A DNA stretch of 38,461 nucleotides from Ruminococcaceae bacterium OttesenSCG-928-D13 (GCA_030266915.1 JAJDIZ010000009.1:1-38461), one strand, 5' to 3'. Positions 30,797 to 38,461 are shown, numbered from the stretch's first letter. The notes: generated by a model not told the origin, from the sequence alone. Numbers and translations are program-made.

Positions 30797-32230
30797 CTAT
30801 CGCTGCTGGCCTTGCTCCTGTGGAGCTGGAACAGCACGCAGGAGCTGGTCGGTATTGGCCTTGGTAACCTGAAGTGAACGCATGTCCTCTCGCGCCTGCC
30901 GGTACTCCCGGTACAGGCGCTTTTTCTCTGTTCGCAGTTTGGCATATTCTGTTTGCAGGGCCTTGATGCCGGGGAGCTTCTGCACACCCAAGGCATCAAA
31001 TGCTTTCTTGGCCGCCTGGTGCAGAAGGATAGCACCCTCATGCTCGGCCCGGAAGGATTTGCTGTATCGGGATGCCTTGTACTGCTGGTAGACCTGTCGG
31101 GTGCGGTTGTAATTACCAATATGCTTTTGCAGTTCGTTTATTTCTGCCATCCGGCCCTCCACCGTTTTAATCTGCTCTGACAGGCTGCGGAAGGTGGCGG
31201 TGGCTGAGGCAACCTGTTCCTCCAGCGTGGTGTATTGGGTAAGGTTGTGCTCCTGCAAATAGATAAGAGTCTTGGCCATTTCTTTCAGGTTGTATAGCTT
31301 TGCCCACCGCTCGTATCCGGCGCCCTTGCCGGCCAGCATGCGGGCCTGTATGTCAATGAGCAGATTGGGCGCCGCATCCTTCTGCACATGGGGGCCTACC
31401 GGCGGGAGAGAAGAATGGCCCGGCGTGCGCTGCCGCACACCAGCAATGCGGTCGCGGATCGCCTGCTCGGTGTAATCACCTTTGAGGGAATCACAGCGGG
31501 TGTACTGCACCTGGGCGGGCCCGTGGTCGTCTGCCAGAGCGCGGAGCCGCAAATGCTTGCCGCGCCGGGACACCTCAATGCCCAGTTTCTCAAGCGCGGC
31601 GATAAAGGCATCAAAGTCAGCGGGTTTCTGCTCCAGGGTGGCATCAATGGCCAGCTTGAGCCGAACCTTGAAGTTAGGCTGCCTTTTCTCACCGAGCCAT
31701 GTACCGTAGTGCCCGCGGCTGGGCTTTGGATCATCAATCACCGACAGACCATGCTCTAGGCATATCTGATCCGAGAGCCGGCGCACTGCGAAGGTCGACC
31801 CCTTGAAGTCCAAAAACTTACGCGTACAATCCAGCGTGGTGGAATTGTAGATGATGTGGTTATGGATATGGGAACGGTCGATATGGGTGGCAACGATAAA
31901 GGCGTGGTTGCCCTTTGTCCAGCGCATGGCCAGTTCCCGGCCCAGGCGGTTAGCCTCCTCCGCAGTGATCTCGCCGGGCTTGAAGGACTGGCGGATATGG
32001 TAGGCCAGCACATTGTGCCGCCCCTGATCGCGTCCGGTGATGTACTTGTACTGCCGCTTGCTAAGAAGGAACTCGGCATCCACAGTGCGTGGGTCGCACT
32101 CGTAACCGGTGACCAACTCACCCTTATCAGTTTTATCAGGGTTTCCAGCATAATCGGTTCGCTCAGCAATGGTCTGCGCAATGCTTTTGCCCTTGTTCAC
32201 ATGCAAGGGTTTGATCCATGTTGCTGCCAT
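30797..32230 (-). CDS. HUH relaxase (MobP/VirD2-type)
   Basis: A 477-residue mobilisation protein. The relaxase metal-binding motif is THIDRSHIHNHIIYN (His116, His121, His123), preceded by the conserved N-terminal region GKSIAQTIAERTDYAGN and the RHNVLAYHIRQSF strand. The catalytic Tyr is probably Tyr27. The region from about 290 to the end is helical and coiled-coil-like, with a polar, Gln-rich tail (APQEQGQQR). It would nick the element's origin of transfer and stay attached to the 5' end during conjugation. The ATG at 32230 follows GGAGAGGAGTCGCCC. The CD1845-like gene lies immediately upstream in the same direction, a pairing known from Tn1549-like elements. No coupling protein or secretion genes are in the window. 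Confidence 0.88.
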   Translation of the reverse strand: MAATWIKPLHVNKGKSIAQTIAERTDYAGNPDKTDKGELVTGYECDPRTVDAEFLLSKRQYKYITGRDQGRHNVLAYHIRQSFKPGEITAEEANRLGRELAMRWTKGNHAFIVATHIDRSHIHNHIIYNSTTLDCTRKFLDFKGSTFAVRRLSDQICLEHGLSVIDDPKPSRGHYGTWLGEKRQPNFKVRLKLAIDATLEQKPADFDAFIAALEKLGIEVSRRGKHLRLRALADDHGPAQVQYTRCDSLKGDYTEQAIRDRIAGVRQRTPGHSSLPPVGPHVQKDAAPNLLIDIQARMLAGKGAGYERWAKLYNLKEMAKTLIYLQEHNLTQYTTLEEQVASATATFRSLSEQIKTVEGRMAEINELQKHIGNYNRTRQVYQQYKASRYSKSFRAEHEGAILLHQAAKKAFDALGVQKLPGIKALQTEYAKLRTEKKRLYREYRQAREDMRSLQVTKANTDQLLRAVPAPQEQGQQR

Positions 32231-32298
32231 GGGCGACTCCTCTCCAATAGAAATGGCGGCGGGGATTTGTGTCCCCGCCGTCGATGTACGGTGTTATG

Positions 32299-32589
32299 TC
32301 AGCTTGCGATGAAGGCTCGAAGGCTGAAGTTGATTCCGGCCATCCCATCCAGCAGCCAGTTGGCCAGTTTCGGTAGCTCGAATGGACTGATGAGGAAAGC
32401 ACCGGCGATAATCAGCAGGCCCGCCACCGGGTCGGTAAGGATGGCTACACCCGCACCCAACAGCGCTGCTGGAATTGAAAGAAATTTGAGTACCGCTGTA
32501 ACGCATACGGCCAGGAAGGACAGAATCATCACCGAGATACTCAGTGCCGCGACAAGCGGCAACGACAGGATTTTTAACACAAAACGCAT
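32299..32589 (-). CDS. CD1845-like small membrane protein
   Basis: A 96-residue, mostly hydrophobic protein, MRFVLKILSLPLVAALSISV onward, with two or three membrane spans (about 4-32, 36-55, 56-72) and a C-terminal amphipathic end (LPKLANWLLDGMAGINFSLR). It resembles the CD1845 family encoded beside relaxases on Clostridioides and related conjugative transposons. Function is unknown; roles in mating-pair or DNA-processing complexes are guesses. The ATG at 32589 follows GGAGGTGCCCACC. It lies 68 bases upstream of the relaxase gene and is co-transcribed with it. Confidence 0.7.
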   Translation of the reverse strand: MRFVLKILSLPLVAALSISVMILSFLAVCVTAVLKFLSIPAALLGAGVAILTDPVAGLLIIAGAFLISPFELPKLANWLLDGMAGINFSLRAFIAS

Positions 32590-32746
32590 GGTGGGCACCT
32601 CCTCAAGGTAGTGGTAGCGTTGGTTGAGTATACCTTGCGTGAGGATACTTTACAAGGCCCTGAACCACATAAATATGTAGAAAATATAGGAGCGTCATTG
32701 TAGGTATTGTGGTGCGATGTCGTGGTTCTCATGCGGTGGTTTAACG

Positions 32747-32775
32747 TTGCGATTCCGGTTCGGATGCGATATAAT
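32747..32775 (+). promoter_or_regulatory. Sigma-A promoter for the KwaB-like/RecD2 pair
   Basis: TTGCGA (32747-32752) and TATAAT (32770-32775) are separated by exactly 17 bases. About 85 bases of leader follow, including the GC-rich inverted repeat ACGAC/GTCGT at about 32793-32816, before the TTG start at 32860. It drives rightward transcription, divergent from the CD1845-relaxase unit. Confidence 0.7.
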
Positions 32776-32859
32776 GTAACACAGGTTTTGGAGACGACTC
32801 GGCGCCGGCCGGGTCGTTTCTTGCGCCTGAGACATACTATTCATCAGGAGGATGCAAAT

Positions 32860-33804
32860 TTGGATACCAAAACACTGACAGAATCGCTCCGCTCGTTGGA
32901 CGTGGCCTCACTCACATGGAAGTTCGCCCTTTACGGCACTCGCAAGAGCCGGGATGGGCTGGAATTGGAATGGAACCTGTGCAATATGCGCGGTATCAAC
33001 GCCCAGGTGGAGGCGTCGCGGGAATACCTTCTTAAAAAGCCCGTGGCCGACAAGCCGGTGGCAGCCTATACCCCATTCTTGTCAGATAAGGAAAACATTG
33101 GCGCCGTGGAAAAAAATGACGAGATGATTCGTGAGCAGGTTGCTGATATTCTCTTAAATATCGAAAAGGGCCAGGCGTACCCACCGGAGGACTTCCTTTC
33201 CGGCGTGTTGCCCAAAACGGTGGGCTACGCTTTCTATGGGGATCGCAAGGACGAAAGCGGACAGGTCCAGGAACAAGTGCTCTTCATGCGCCGGGGCAAC
33301 CCCTTTCTGTCGGGCACCGCGGCGCGGCTGTTCACAGGGAATGGTGATGAAATAGCACCAAGCAACAAACCTATCCTCAAGTTCACCACGGCGGTGGATT
33401 TCCTGCTCGTCGGAAATGTCGGCTATTTTCTCTCCTCCTCCATTGAGAAGGACTTCGCTTTGGAGAACCGCCACTTTGCCATCGCCGAAAAGTGCATGGG
33501 CAATATTGCCGATGCGTCTATCGTCAGTGATTACGAGCGGCTGGAGCAGACTGTGATGACAGCCAAAAATGCTCGAAAATTTATCGACTTTGACAAGCGT
33601 ATTCTGGAACATATCACCCGCCTGCCAATTGTGGAGCGTCAGGACTTTCTAAGCACCTACGGGGTGACCATTGATCATGAGGGCTGCATGGATACCTTCG
33701 ACCCTGAACAGTGTGAACTGATCATTGACCTGCTGTGCGGTCGGAGCTGCCTGGATGCATTGGGCCGCCTTTCTGTGGGCAGCAACATTACGCCGAGGGA
33801 GTAA
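32860..33804 (+). CDS. KwaB-like (DUF4868) protein
   Basis: A 314-residue protein. The central part looks like the DUF4868/KwaB domain of the Kiwa anti-phage system: LPKTVGYAFYGDRKDESG, EQVLFMRRGNPFLSGTAARL, then ILKFTTAVDFLLVGNVGYFL with the following Glu/Phe-containing helix. This is pattern recognition from memory, not a database match. KwaB acts in the cytoplasm with the membrane protein KwaA and binds DNA; no KwaA-like gene is adjacent here. I chose the TTG start at 32860 because AGGAGG lies seven bases before it; the frame is open further upstream through the promoter, which excludes those starts. The RecD2 helicase gene begins 46 bases downstream in the same transcript. Confidence 0.55.
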   Translation: MDTKTLTESLRSLDVASLTWKFALYGTRKSRDGLELEWNLCNMRGINAQVEASREYLLKKPVADKPVAAYTPFLSDKENIGAVEKNDEMIREQVADILLNIEKGQAYPPEDFLSGVLPKTVGYAFYGDRKDESGQVQEQVLFMRRGNPFLSGTAARLFTGNGDEIAPSNKPILKFTTAVDFLLVGNVGYFLSSSIEKDFALENRHFAIAEKCMGNIADASIVSDYERLEQTVMTAKNARKFIDFDKRILEHITRLPIVERQDFLSTYGVTIDHEGCMDTFDPEQCELIIDLLCGRSCLDALGRLSVGSNITPRE

Positions 33805-33849
33805 CCCCACCCCGCACATCCGCCTGCGAGTGATGCAAGGAGCTTTGGC

Positions 33850-35988
33850 ATGGAACACCTGCGCTGCGTTGTGGAACGGATCACCTACGCTAACGAGGAT
33901 AACGGATTTTGCGTTATCAAGGTCAAAGCGAAGGGATATCTGGAACTGGTGACCGTCGTCGGGAGCATAGCGGCGGTCAACGTCGGCTCTGTGCTGCTGT
34001 TAAGCGGCGAGTGGCGCATGGATGCAAAGTATGGCCGCCAGTTTTCGGTCACGGCGTGGGAGGAAAAGCTGCCGGCCACCGTCATGGGTATAGAACGGTA
34101 CCTGGGCAGCGGCATGATTAAGGGCATCGGGCCCAAGTTTGCGCGCCGAATTGTTGAGAAGTTTGGTACGGATACCTTGGATGTGATAGAAAAAACACCG
34201 GACCGTCTCATTGAGGTGGGCGGCATTGGGGACCGGCGGGTTTCCGCCATCAAAAAGGCATGGGAGGACCAGAAAGAAGTCAAAAATATCATGCTTTTTT
34301 TACAGGAGCATCAGGTGAGCACTACCCACGCCGTTAAAATCTTTAAAACCTACGCCGGCGAAAGTATTTCGGTGGTTAAGGAAAACCCGTATCGCCTGGC
34401 GGATGATATCTGGGGGATTGGATTCAAGACTGCGGATACCATTGCTATGAAAATGGGATTCGGGAAGGACAGCCCCTACCGGTGCCGGAGCGGCCTGATG
34501 TATGTTCTGAACGAATTCTCCAATGCAGGGCATTGCTATGTCCCGCGGGAGGAACTGCTTGAAAAAGCGGCCAACATGCTGGAGGTCGAGCAGACAAAAC
34601 TGTCCGAAGCCATTGACAGTATGCTGAAGGATGATGACCTGCATTGTGAGGCGCCGGACAAAATATACCTGATGCCATTCTATTTCAGCGAAAAGGGTGT
34701 GGCCCAGCGGTTGCGCGCCATCATGGCCGCACAGGCACCGGAACCGGATGAAGGACTGGAAAGCCACGTCGAAGTAGCTGAGCGGGAATCCGGTATACGG
34801 TATGACGATATCCAGCGAGGCGCCATTCGGAAGGCCATTGCCTCCAAGGTGATGGTGCTGACGGGTGGGCCGGGTACCGGCAAGACCACAACTACCAGGG
34901 GAATCATCGCCCTGCTTGCTGCATCCGGCCAAAGGATACTTCTGGCCGCGCCCACAGGCCGCGCCGCGAAGCGCCTATCAGAAGCGACCGGCATAGAGGC
35001 GAAAACCATTCACCGGCTGCTAGGCTTCAATCCAAAGGGTGGCTATGAGATGACGGAAGAAAACCCGCTGGACGGAGACATATTGCTTGTGGACGAATCC
35101 AGCATGATTGACGTCATCCTTATGTACAATCTACTGAAAGCCGTGCCCGACACAATGAAGTTTATCCTGATTGGCGATGCCGACCAACTCCCCAGTGTGG
35201 GCGCTGGTAATGTGCTGCGGGATATCATCGAGTCGGAGGTTGTGCCGGTGGTTCAGCTGGTTACCATATACCGTCAGGCACAGGCCTCCAATATCATAAT
35301 GAACGCACACCGCATCAACCAGGGCGAGTTCCCGGTGTTGAGGGGTGGTCGCCAATCAGACTTCTTTTTCATTGAGGAAGATGATACCGCGAAAATTCCA
35401 GAGATAATCTGTGGCCTGTGTGCGAAACGGCTGCCTGCCTATTACAAGGTTGATCCCATCGGCGGCATCCAGGTGCTGAGTCCCATGCAGCGCGGTGAAA
35501 CCGGTGCGGCCAACTTGAACGCACTCTTGCAGGAAGCTCTGAATCCCGGCAAGGAATGCCTGCGGCGGGGCGATACGGAGTACAGGCGTGGCGATAAGGT
35601 GATGCAGATCAAAAATAACTATGACAAGGAAGTATTCAACGGCGATATTGGCCAGGTGAGCTCCATTGATCTTGAAGAACGAGAACTGACCGTCCTTTTT
35701 GATACAGTGCCCGTAGTATATGATGTTTCCGAACTGGATGAACTGGTGCTGGCATACGCCACAAGCATTCACAAGGCACAGGGAAGCGAGTATCCCATCG
35801 TGGTGATGCCCTTTACCATGCAACACTATATGATGTTACAGCGAAATCTTCTTTACACCGGCGTAACACGGGCCAAGAAAGCCCTTGTGTTAGTGGGAAC
35901 AAAAAAAGCAATTGGATATGCCGTGCGCAACAACACTGTTTCCAAACGAAACACCTGCCTTGTGGAGCGGCTAAGAGCCATGGCCTAA
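33850..35988 (+). CDS. recD2: RecD2-type superfamily 1B DNA helicase
   Basis: A 712-residue helicase. The N-terminal OB-like domain (VERITYANEDNGFCVIKVKA) and helix-hairpin-helix repeats (IKGIGPKFARRIVEKFG, EVGGIGDRRVSAIKKAW, DIWGIGFKTADTIAMKMG) precede the motor. Walker A is GGPGTGKT (339-346), Walker B LLVDESSM (about 411-418), then GDADQLPSVGAGNVL. The C-terminal motifs include ATSIHKAQGSEYP and YTGVTRAKK. The length matches Deinococcus RecD2 (about 715). It unwinds DNA 5' to 3' without RecB/RecC partners. The ATG at 33850 follows AAGGAGCTTTGGC. Co-transcription with the KwaB-like gene inside a mobile element suggests a dedicated job in element DNA metabolism or phage defence. Confidence 0.92.
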   Translation: MEHLRCVVERITYANEDNGFCVIKVKAKGYLELVTVVGSIAAVNVGSVLLLSGEWRMDAKYGRQFSVTAWEEKLPATVMGIERYLGSGMIKGIGPKFARRIVEKFGTDTLDVIEKTPDRLIEVGGIGDRRVSAIKKAWEDQKEVKNIMLFLQEHQVSTTHAVKIFKTYAGESISVVKENPYRLADDIWGIGFKTADTIAMKMGFGKDSPYRCRSGLMYVLNEFSNAGHCYVPREELLEKAANMLEVEQTKLSEAIDSMLKDDDLHCEAPDKIYLMPFYFSEKGVAQRLRAIMAAQAPEPDEGLESHVEVAERESGIRYDDIQRGAIRKAIASKVMVLTGGPGTGKTTTTRGIIALLAASGQRILLAAPTGRAAKRLSEATGIEAKTIHRLLGFNPKGGYEMTEENPLDGDILLVDESSMIDVILMYNLLKAVPDTMKFILIGDADQLPSVGAGNVLRDIIESEVVPVVQLVTIYRQAQASNIIMNAHRINQGEFPVLRGGRQSDFFFIEEDDTAKIPEIICGLCAKRLPAYYKVDPIGGIQVLSPMQRGETGAANLNALLQEALNPGKECLRRGDTEYRRGDKVMQIKNNYDKEVFNGDIGQVSSIDLEERELTVLFDTVPVVYDVSELDELVLAYATSIHKAQGSEYPIVVMPFTMQHYMMLQRNLLYTGVTRAKKALVLVGTKKAIGYAVRNNTVSKRNTCLVERLRAMA

Positions 35989-36030
35989 TGCACGGGTTGC
36001 CTTGTTTGCATTAAAACGGACAGCACATTA

Positions 36031-36064
36031 GTAGGGGTGGTTACCACGGGTAACGCGCCCCTAC
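36031..36064. repeat. REP-like palindrome
   Basis: GTAGGGG (36031-36037) pairs with CCCCTAC (36058-36064), and TTACC (36041-36045) pairs with GGTAA (36049-36053) inside it. Such G-rich/C-rich palindromes are often dispersed in clostridial genomes; only this copy is seen in the window. Confidence 0.4.
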
Positions 36065-36161
36065 AGGTGCATAAAAATTGTGTCTGTGTACTGCCGCCTA
36101 ATTTGTTTCATATTGGTTTTTATGCGAGATATCTCCGCAATGGGCACTACTATCATTCGTC

Positions 36162-36195
36162 AAAACCGGCCCAAAACAGAGCCGGTTTTGCTTTT
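36162..36195 (+). terminator. Intrinsic terminator of the KwaB-like/RecD2 operon
   Basis: AAAACCGGC (36162-36170) pairs perfectly with GCCGGTTTT (36181-36189), followed by GCTTTT. It is about 175 bases after the RecD2 stop, in the right orientation to end that transcript, and may work on both strands because of the A- and T-runs. Confidence 0.7.
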
Positions 36196-36439
36196 GGCAT
36201 GCTTGAATATTGGGATTGAAAAATATCCAGGCTAATGGATTGGTTTATCAAATGCCAGAGGTTAGACCTGACGAAATATTACATCAATTTTGCTGCCTTC
36301 TCTCAGGTGCCGGCGGCTGCGTGCATTCTATACAGCACATCGATGCCCCAAGCATTGAAAAGTGGCGTTGTTTATGATAACACCTGTTCTACTATTACGC
36401 CTCTTTCTGCCTGTAGAACTGTCCAAGAATATTTTTTAC

Positions 36440-37120
36440 TCAACCCCAAATGGATTCATCAGTGCTCTCCAATAAGCTTTTGACATCCACTAGGCTATGA
36501 AATGAAAAATCCACACACCTTTGCTGTTCTTCCTCGGACGAAACCGCCAAATCGGGAATCAATACTGTGGTGTAACCCGCAGCCTTTGCGCTTCGTACAC
36601 CCTTGAGAGTATCCTCCACTGCCAAGCAGTCCTGTGGAGCCACGTCCAACAGCTCCGCCGCTTTCAAATATATGTCCGGGAAGGGTTTACCCCTTGATAT
36701 CATGTCCCCGCAGATAATGCCGCTAAAATACTCTCTTATTCCGGCTTTTTCCAGATAATCAAGTGTTCTACTTTTGCGCGTGGCGGTGACGATTGCCAGT
36801 TTATAGTCATTGGCTATCAGATAATCCAGCAAGACTCGAAGGCCCGGCTTTTCCGGCAATGGGCTCAAAGCCAGCAAGGCATCCATTTTCGTGTAGCTTT
36901 CCTTCAAAAAAGCCTGCAGATCAAATGCATCTCCATACATGTCTCGCATCTTGTGAACAAATTCCTCGTCCGTTCCAGCCAGCAATTCAGCATAATATGC
37001 CTCTGTCATTTCGATTCCCATGTCCTTCAGCACGGCGATGCTGATTTCCATACCCAGGCGTTCAGTATCAAAAAGTGTTCCGTCCATATCAAACATAATA
37101 GCAGCAAAAGTGTTATTCAT
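36440..37120 (-). CDS. HAD-superfamily phosphatase, beta-phosphoglucomutase-like
   Basis: A 226-residue HAD hydrolase. Motif I is MFDMDGTLFDTE (Asp11 nucleophile, Asp13 acid), motif II is IVTATRK (Thr), motif III is the Lys of SRGKPFPDIY, and motif IV is CLAVEDTLKGVRSA. The four-helix cap between motifs I and II and the FDTE sequence place it with phosphoglycolate phosphatase/beta-phosphoglucomutase-like enzymes; the sugar-phosphate substrate is not readable. The ATG at 37120 follows GAAAGGTTAAAGCC. It is a single gene transcribed leftward, probably chromosomal, and lies outside the mobile element. Confidence 0.85.
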   Translation of the reverse strand: MNNTFAAIMFDMDGTLFDTERLGMEISIAVLKDMGIEMTEAYYAELLAGTDEEFVHKMRDMYGDAFDLQAFLKESYTKMDALLALSPLPEKPGLRVLLDYLIANDYKLAIVTATRKSRTLDYLEKAGIREYFSGIICGDMISRGKPFPDIYLKAAELLDVAPQDCLAVEDTLKGVRSAKAAGYTTVLIPDLAVSSEEEQQRCVDFSFHSLVDVKSLLESTDESIWG

Positions 37121-37560
37121 GGCTTTAACCTTTCCCGTGCAAGTGGTGTGTGTGGTTGATGGTTTCCGGAGCGAAACTGCTGTTTGTATTAATAACAGTT
37201 GTTGTGGAACAGTTTTGAATCCCCCTGAGGGGATTCATTCCCCGCCCCTTGGGGCAGATGTGTAACCCAAGCGTCAGATACCCCGTAGCTTGCTGAGGGG
37301 AGTGCGCTTCATTTCAATATCTCCGTGCCGCACAAAATGCCATTTTCCCATGCAACAAAGTGCTACCAACAAAAAAACAAGCCGCTGCAAAACATACGTT
37401 TTGCTAGCGGTCTTGCCTTTATAGTCACAATCCACTTTATCTCTTCAGTTGCCCGCATTCTATCACAGGATATCTTTCTTGTCCAGCACAAAATCATTTG
37501 CATTTAGCACAAACAGATGTCTGGTTTTTTGTCACTACAACCAATCTTGCGGCAGATATA
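37121..37560. other. Intergenic region between HAD and antiterminator genes
   Basis: No gene is supported in these 440 bases. It holds several hairpins: TGAATCCCC with GGGGATTCA at about 37217-37238, a module at about 37280-37318 (GATACCCCGTAGCTTGCTG then GGGGAG and CTTCATT) that resembles one at 12362-12397, and a minus-strand terminator at 37382-37410. Confidence 0.5.
37382..37410 (-). terminator. Minus-strand terminator hairpin
   Basis: CCGCTGCAAAAC (37382-37393) pairs with GTTTTGCTAGCGG (37398-37410), with one bulge and an ATAC loop. On the minus strand the stem is followed by TTGTTTTTTTG. No leftward gene lies to its right in the window, so it either insulates the HAD gene or ends an unrecognised leftward transcript. 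Confidence 0.6.
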
Positions 37561-37589
37561 TTGACTTGATAAATGGCCCGTGCTACAGT
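37561..37589 (+). promoter_or_regulatory. Promoter of the LicT/BglG-like gene
   Basis: TTGACT (37561-37566) and TACAGT (37584-37589) are 17 bases apart, with an extended -10 TGC before TACAGT. It lies about 140 bases upstream of the GTG start, which leaves room for the antiterminator leader. Confidence 0.6.
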
Positions 37590-37613
37590 GAGTTAAACTT
37601 GAATATTGCATCA

Positions 37614-37695
37614 GGGGGCGTTACCGTCAAGGGCACTGACCTGAACTAAATCGAGCTTAGAGAGGCTTGGTTGGTTCGGGGCTTTATTATTTTTT
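37614..37695 (+). promoter_or_regulatory. RAT-like antiterminator overlapping a terminator
   Basis: The leader contains GGGGGCGTTACCG ... CTGACCTGAACTAAA (37614-37650), which resembles the ribonucleic antiterminator (RAT) bound by LicT/BglG proteins. Its 3' half (CCTGAACTAA, 37640-37649) can instead pair with TTGGTTCGGGG (37671-37681), followed by TTTATTATTTTTT, giving an intrinsic terminator. The two folds are mutually exclusive, the standard BglG-type switch, so the gene probably controls its own transcription and that of following sugar-uptake genes. Confidence 0.65.
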
Positions 37696-37730
37696 GGGTC
37701 TTTGTCCGTGTGGCACAGGGAGGTGGAAGG

Positions 37731-38461
37731 GTGAGAATCAAGAAAATCCTGAATCACAATATCGTGGTTGCTATCGATGACAAAAACAGGGAATGTGTTC
37801 TCACTGGAAAGGGCATCGCCTTTGGAAAAAAAGCTGGCGAAACCCTCGACATGGCCCTGGTTGAAAAGAAATTCACCACGAAGGAAAAGGGTACCGCAGA
37901 TAAGCTTAGCCGCATTCTGGAGGCAATCCCGCCGGAGTATATCCGGGTAGGCGACGAAGTCATCAATATGGCGAAGGCAGAACTAAGTCAGCCACTGAGT
38001 GAGAAAATCTACCTAACCTTAATCGACCACATCTATTTTGCAGTAGACCGACACAAGGATGGCGTGGACATCACAAACTCCCTGGCATGGGAAATGCAGC
38101 AGTTTTACCTGGAGGAGTACAGCGTTGGAATTAAAGCGCTGGACATAATCGAAAAACGGATGGGCGTGCGGCCGCCCGATGACGAAGCCGCTTACATCGC
38201 TTTTCATTTGGTCAACGCGGGCTCATCCTCGGGACGCACCTATATTCCCATTCAGGACAGCCTGAAAATGATACGGGACATCCTGGAAATTGTGGAGAGG
38301 GAGCTTGATGTCACCTTCGATAAAAGCACGCACAACTACAATCGCTTTGTTAACCACCTAAAATTCTTCTCTCTGCGCGTGTTCGAGTTCGGGAATGGCG
38401 CCAATGCTTCGGAAGTAAAGTTGGATGCAAGCAACCCCATTTTTCGCCTGCGCTACGAGTT
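37731..38461 (+). CDS. LicT/BglG-family transcriptional antiterminator (partial)
   Basis: The first 243 codons; the gene runs past the window end. Residues 1-55 form the RNA-binding CAT domain (KKILNHNIVVAIDDKN, VLTGKGIAFGKKAG). PRD1 follows with the two phosphorylatable His at 100 (LIDHIYFAV) and 159 (YIAFHLVNA), the same positions as in B. subtilis LicT, and PRD2 starts at about 172 with FVNHLKFF (His209). The protein binds RAT RNA and prevents termination when PTS-dependent phosphorylation signals availability of a beta-glucoside. The GTG at 37731 follows GGGAGGTGGAAGG. A RAT-like leader precedes it, and PTS genes are expected beyond the window. Confidence 0.9.
   Translation, partial: MRIKKILNHNIVVAIDDKNRECVLTGKGIAFGKKAGETLDMALVEKKFTTKEKGTADKLSRILEAIPPEYIRVGDEVINMAKAELSQPLSEKIYLTLIDHIYFAVDRHKDGVDITNSLAWEMQQFYLEEYSVGIKALDIIEKRMGVRPPDDEAAYIAFHLVNAGSSSGRTYIPIQDSLKMIRDILEIVERELDVTFDKSTHNYNRFVNHLKFFSLRVFEFGNGANASEVKLDASNPIFRLRYE

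Larger units (their letters stand above)
35989..36439. other. Intergenic region after RecD2
   Basis: No gene is supported. It contains a palindromic element at 36031-36064 (GTAGGGG with CCCCTAC, enclosing TTACC/GGTAA) that resembles dispersed intergenic repeats in Firmicutes, and the terminator at 36162-36195. The rest (36200-36439) is AT-richer without recognisable structure and could hold the element's right junction; I found no matching direct repeat on the left side. Confidence 0.5.

Noticed and set aside
32707-32859. Upstream extension of the KwaB-like frame
   Set aside because: It would start inside the TTGCGA-N17-TATAAT promoter; the TTG at 32860 has a proper AGGAGG.
1-38461. tRNA or rRNA genes, including a tRNA attachment site
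   Set aside because: No cloverleaf-forming sequence with the usual GTTCRANNC arm or rRNA-like stretch was recognised on either strand.

Overview
The window looks like a Clostridia (Firmicutes) chromosome, most likely an Oscillospiraceae-type gut bacterium, carrying a large mobilisable element that has itself picked up a catabolic gene island. The taxonomic guess rests on strong AGGAGG-type ribosome binding sites, frequent GTG/TTG starts, a mid-range GC content, tandem large serine recombinases with TnpW- and CD1845-like proteins, and a radical SAM/small-protein operon of a kind typical of gut Clostridia. It is an inference from protein families only. There are no rRNA or tRNA genes and no CRISPR array.

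Left flank (1-3590): the end of a TrkH/KtrB potassium channel gene and its KtrA regulator read rightward. A leftward five-gene operon follows: a two-helix membrane protein, a 70-residue protein built of 11-residue repeats, a 34-residue membrane peptide, a radical SAM enzyme and a 43-residue membrane peptide.

Mobile-element left module (about 3620-14147): a sigma-like regulator preceded by terminator-like hairpins, a GC-rich possible structured RNA, a small hypothetical protein, and four serine-recombinase genes. Two of these are full length (552 and 561 aa). One is a rightward catalytic-domain-only gene, and one is a short leftward gene whose catalytic Ser is replaced by Asn. A TnpW-like protein, a DinG/XPD-type helicase, a second sigma-like protein and an atypical winged-helix regulator complete it. 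Between these last two genes lie four CTATT repeats spaced exactly 11 bp apart, the classic arrangement for an OmpR/PhoB-family site, followed by an attenuator-like hairpin just before the sigma gene's Shine-Dalgarno.

Cargo (about 14199-30569): a truncated IS5-like element with both inverted repeats, then a leftward eight-gene operon (AtuA split in two, SGNH hydrolase, alpha/beta hydrolase, MFS transporter, thiolase, CoA-transferase A and B) with a divergent LysR regulator. Next come a leftward tandem-domain esterase, a GPH-family symporter and an alpha/beta hydrolase, divergent from a TetR gene with a perfect operator palindrome. A second TetR gene broken by one amber codon and a nitroreductase follow. 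Taken together the genes suggest uptake and hydrolysis of an ester, activation of a released 3-keto acid by CoA transfer, and thiolysis to acetyl-CoA.

Mobile-element right module (about 30670-36190): hairpin-rich DNA, a HUH relaxase, a CD1845-like membrane protein, then a promoter driving a probable KwaB-like (DUF4868) protein and a RecD2 helicase. The KwaB-like/RecD2 pair is the best candidate for an undescribed (possibly anti-phage) system. No type IV secretion genes are in the window, so the element may be mobilised in trans or continue elsewhere. Right flank (36440-end): a HAD phosphatase, then a LicT/BglG antiterminator truncated by the window end, preceded by a promoter, a RAT-like sequence and an overlapping terminator.
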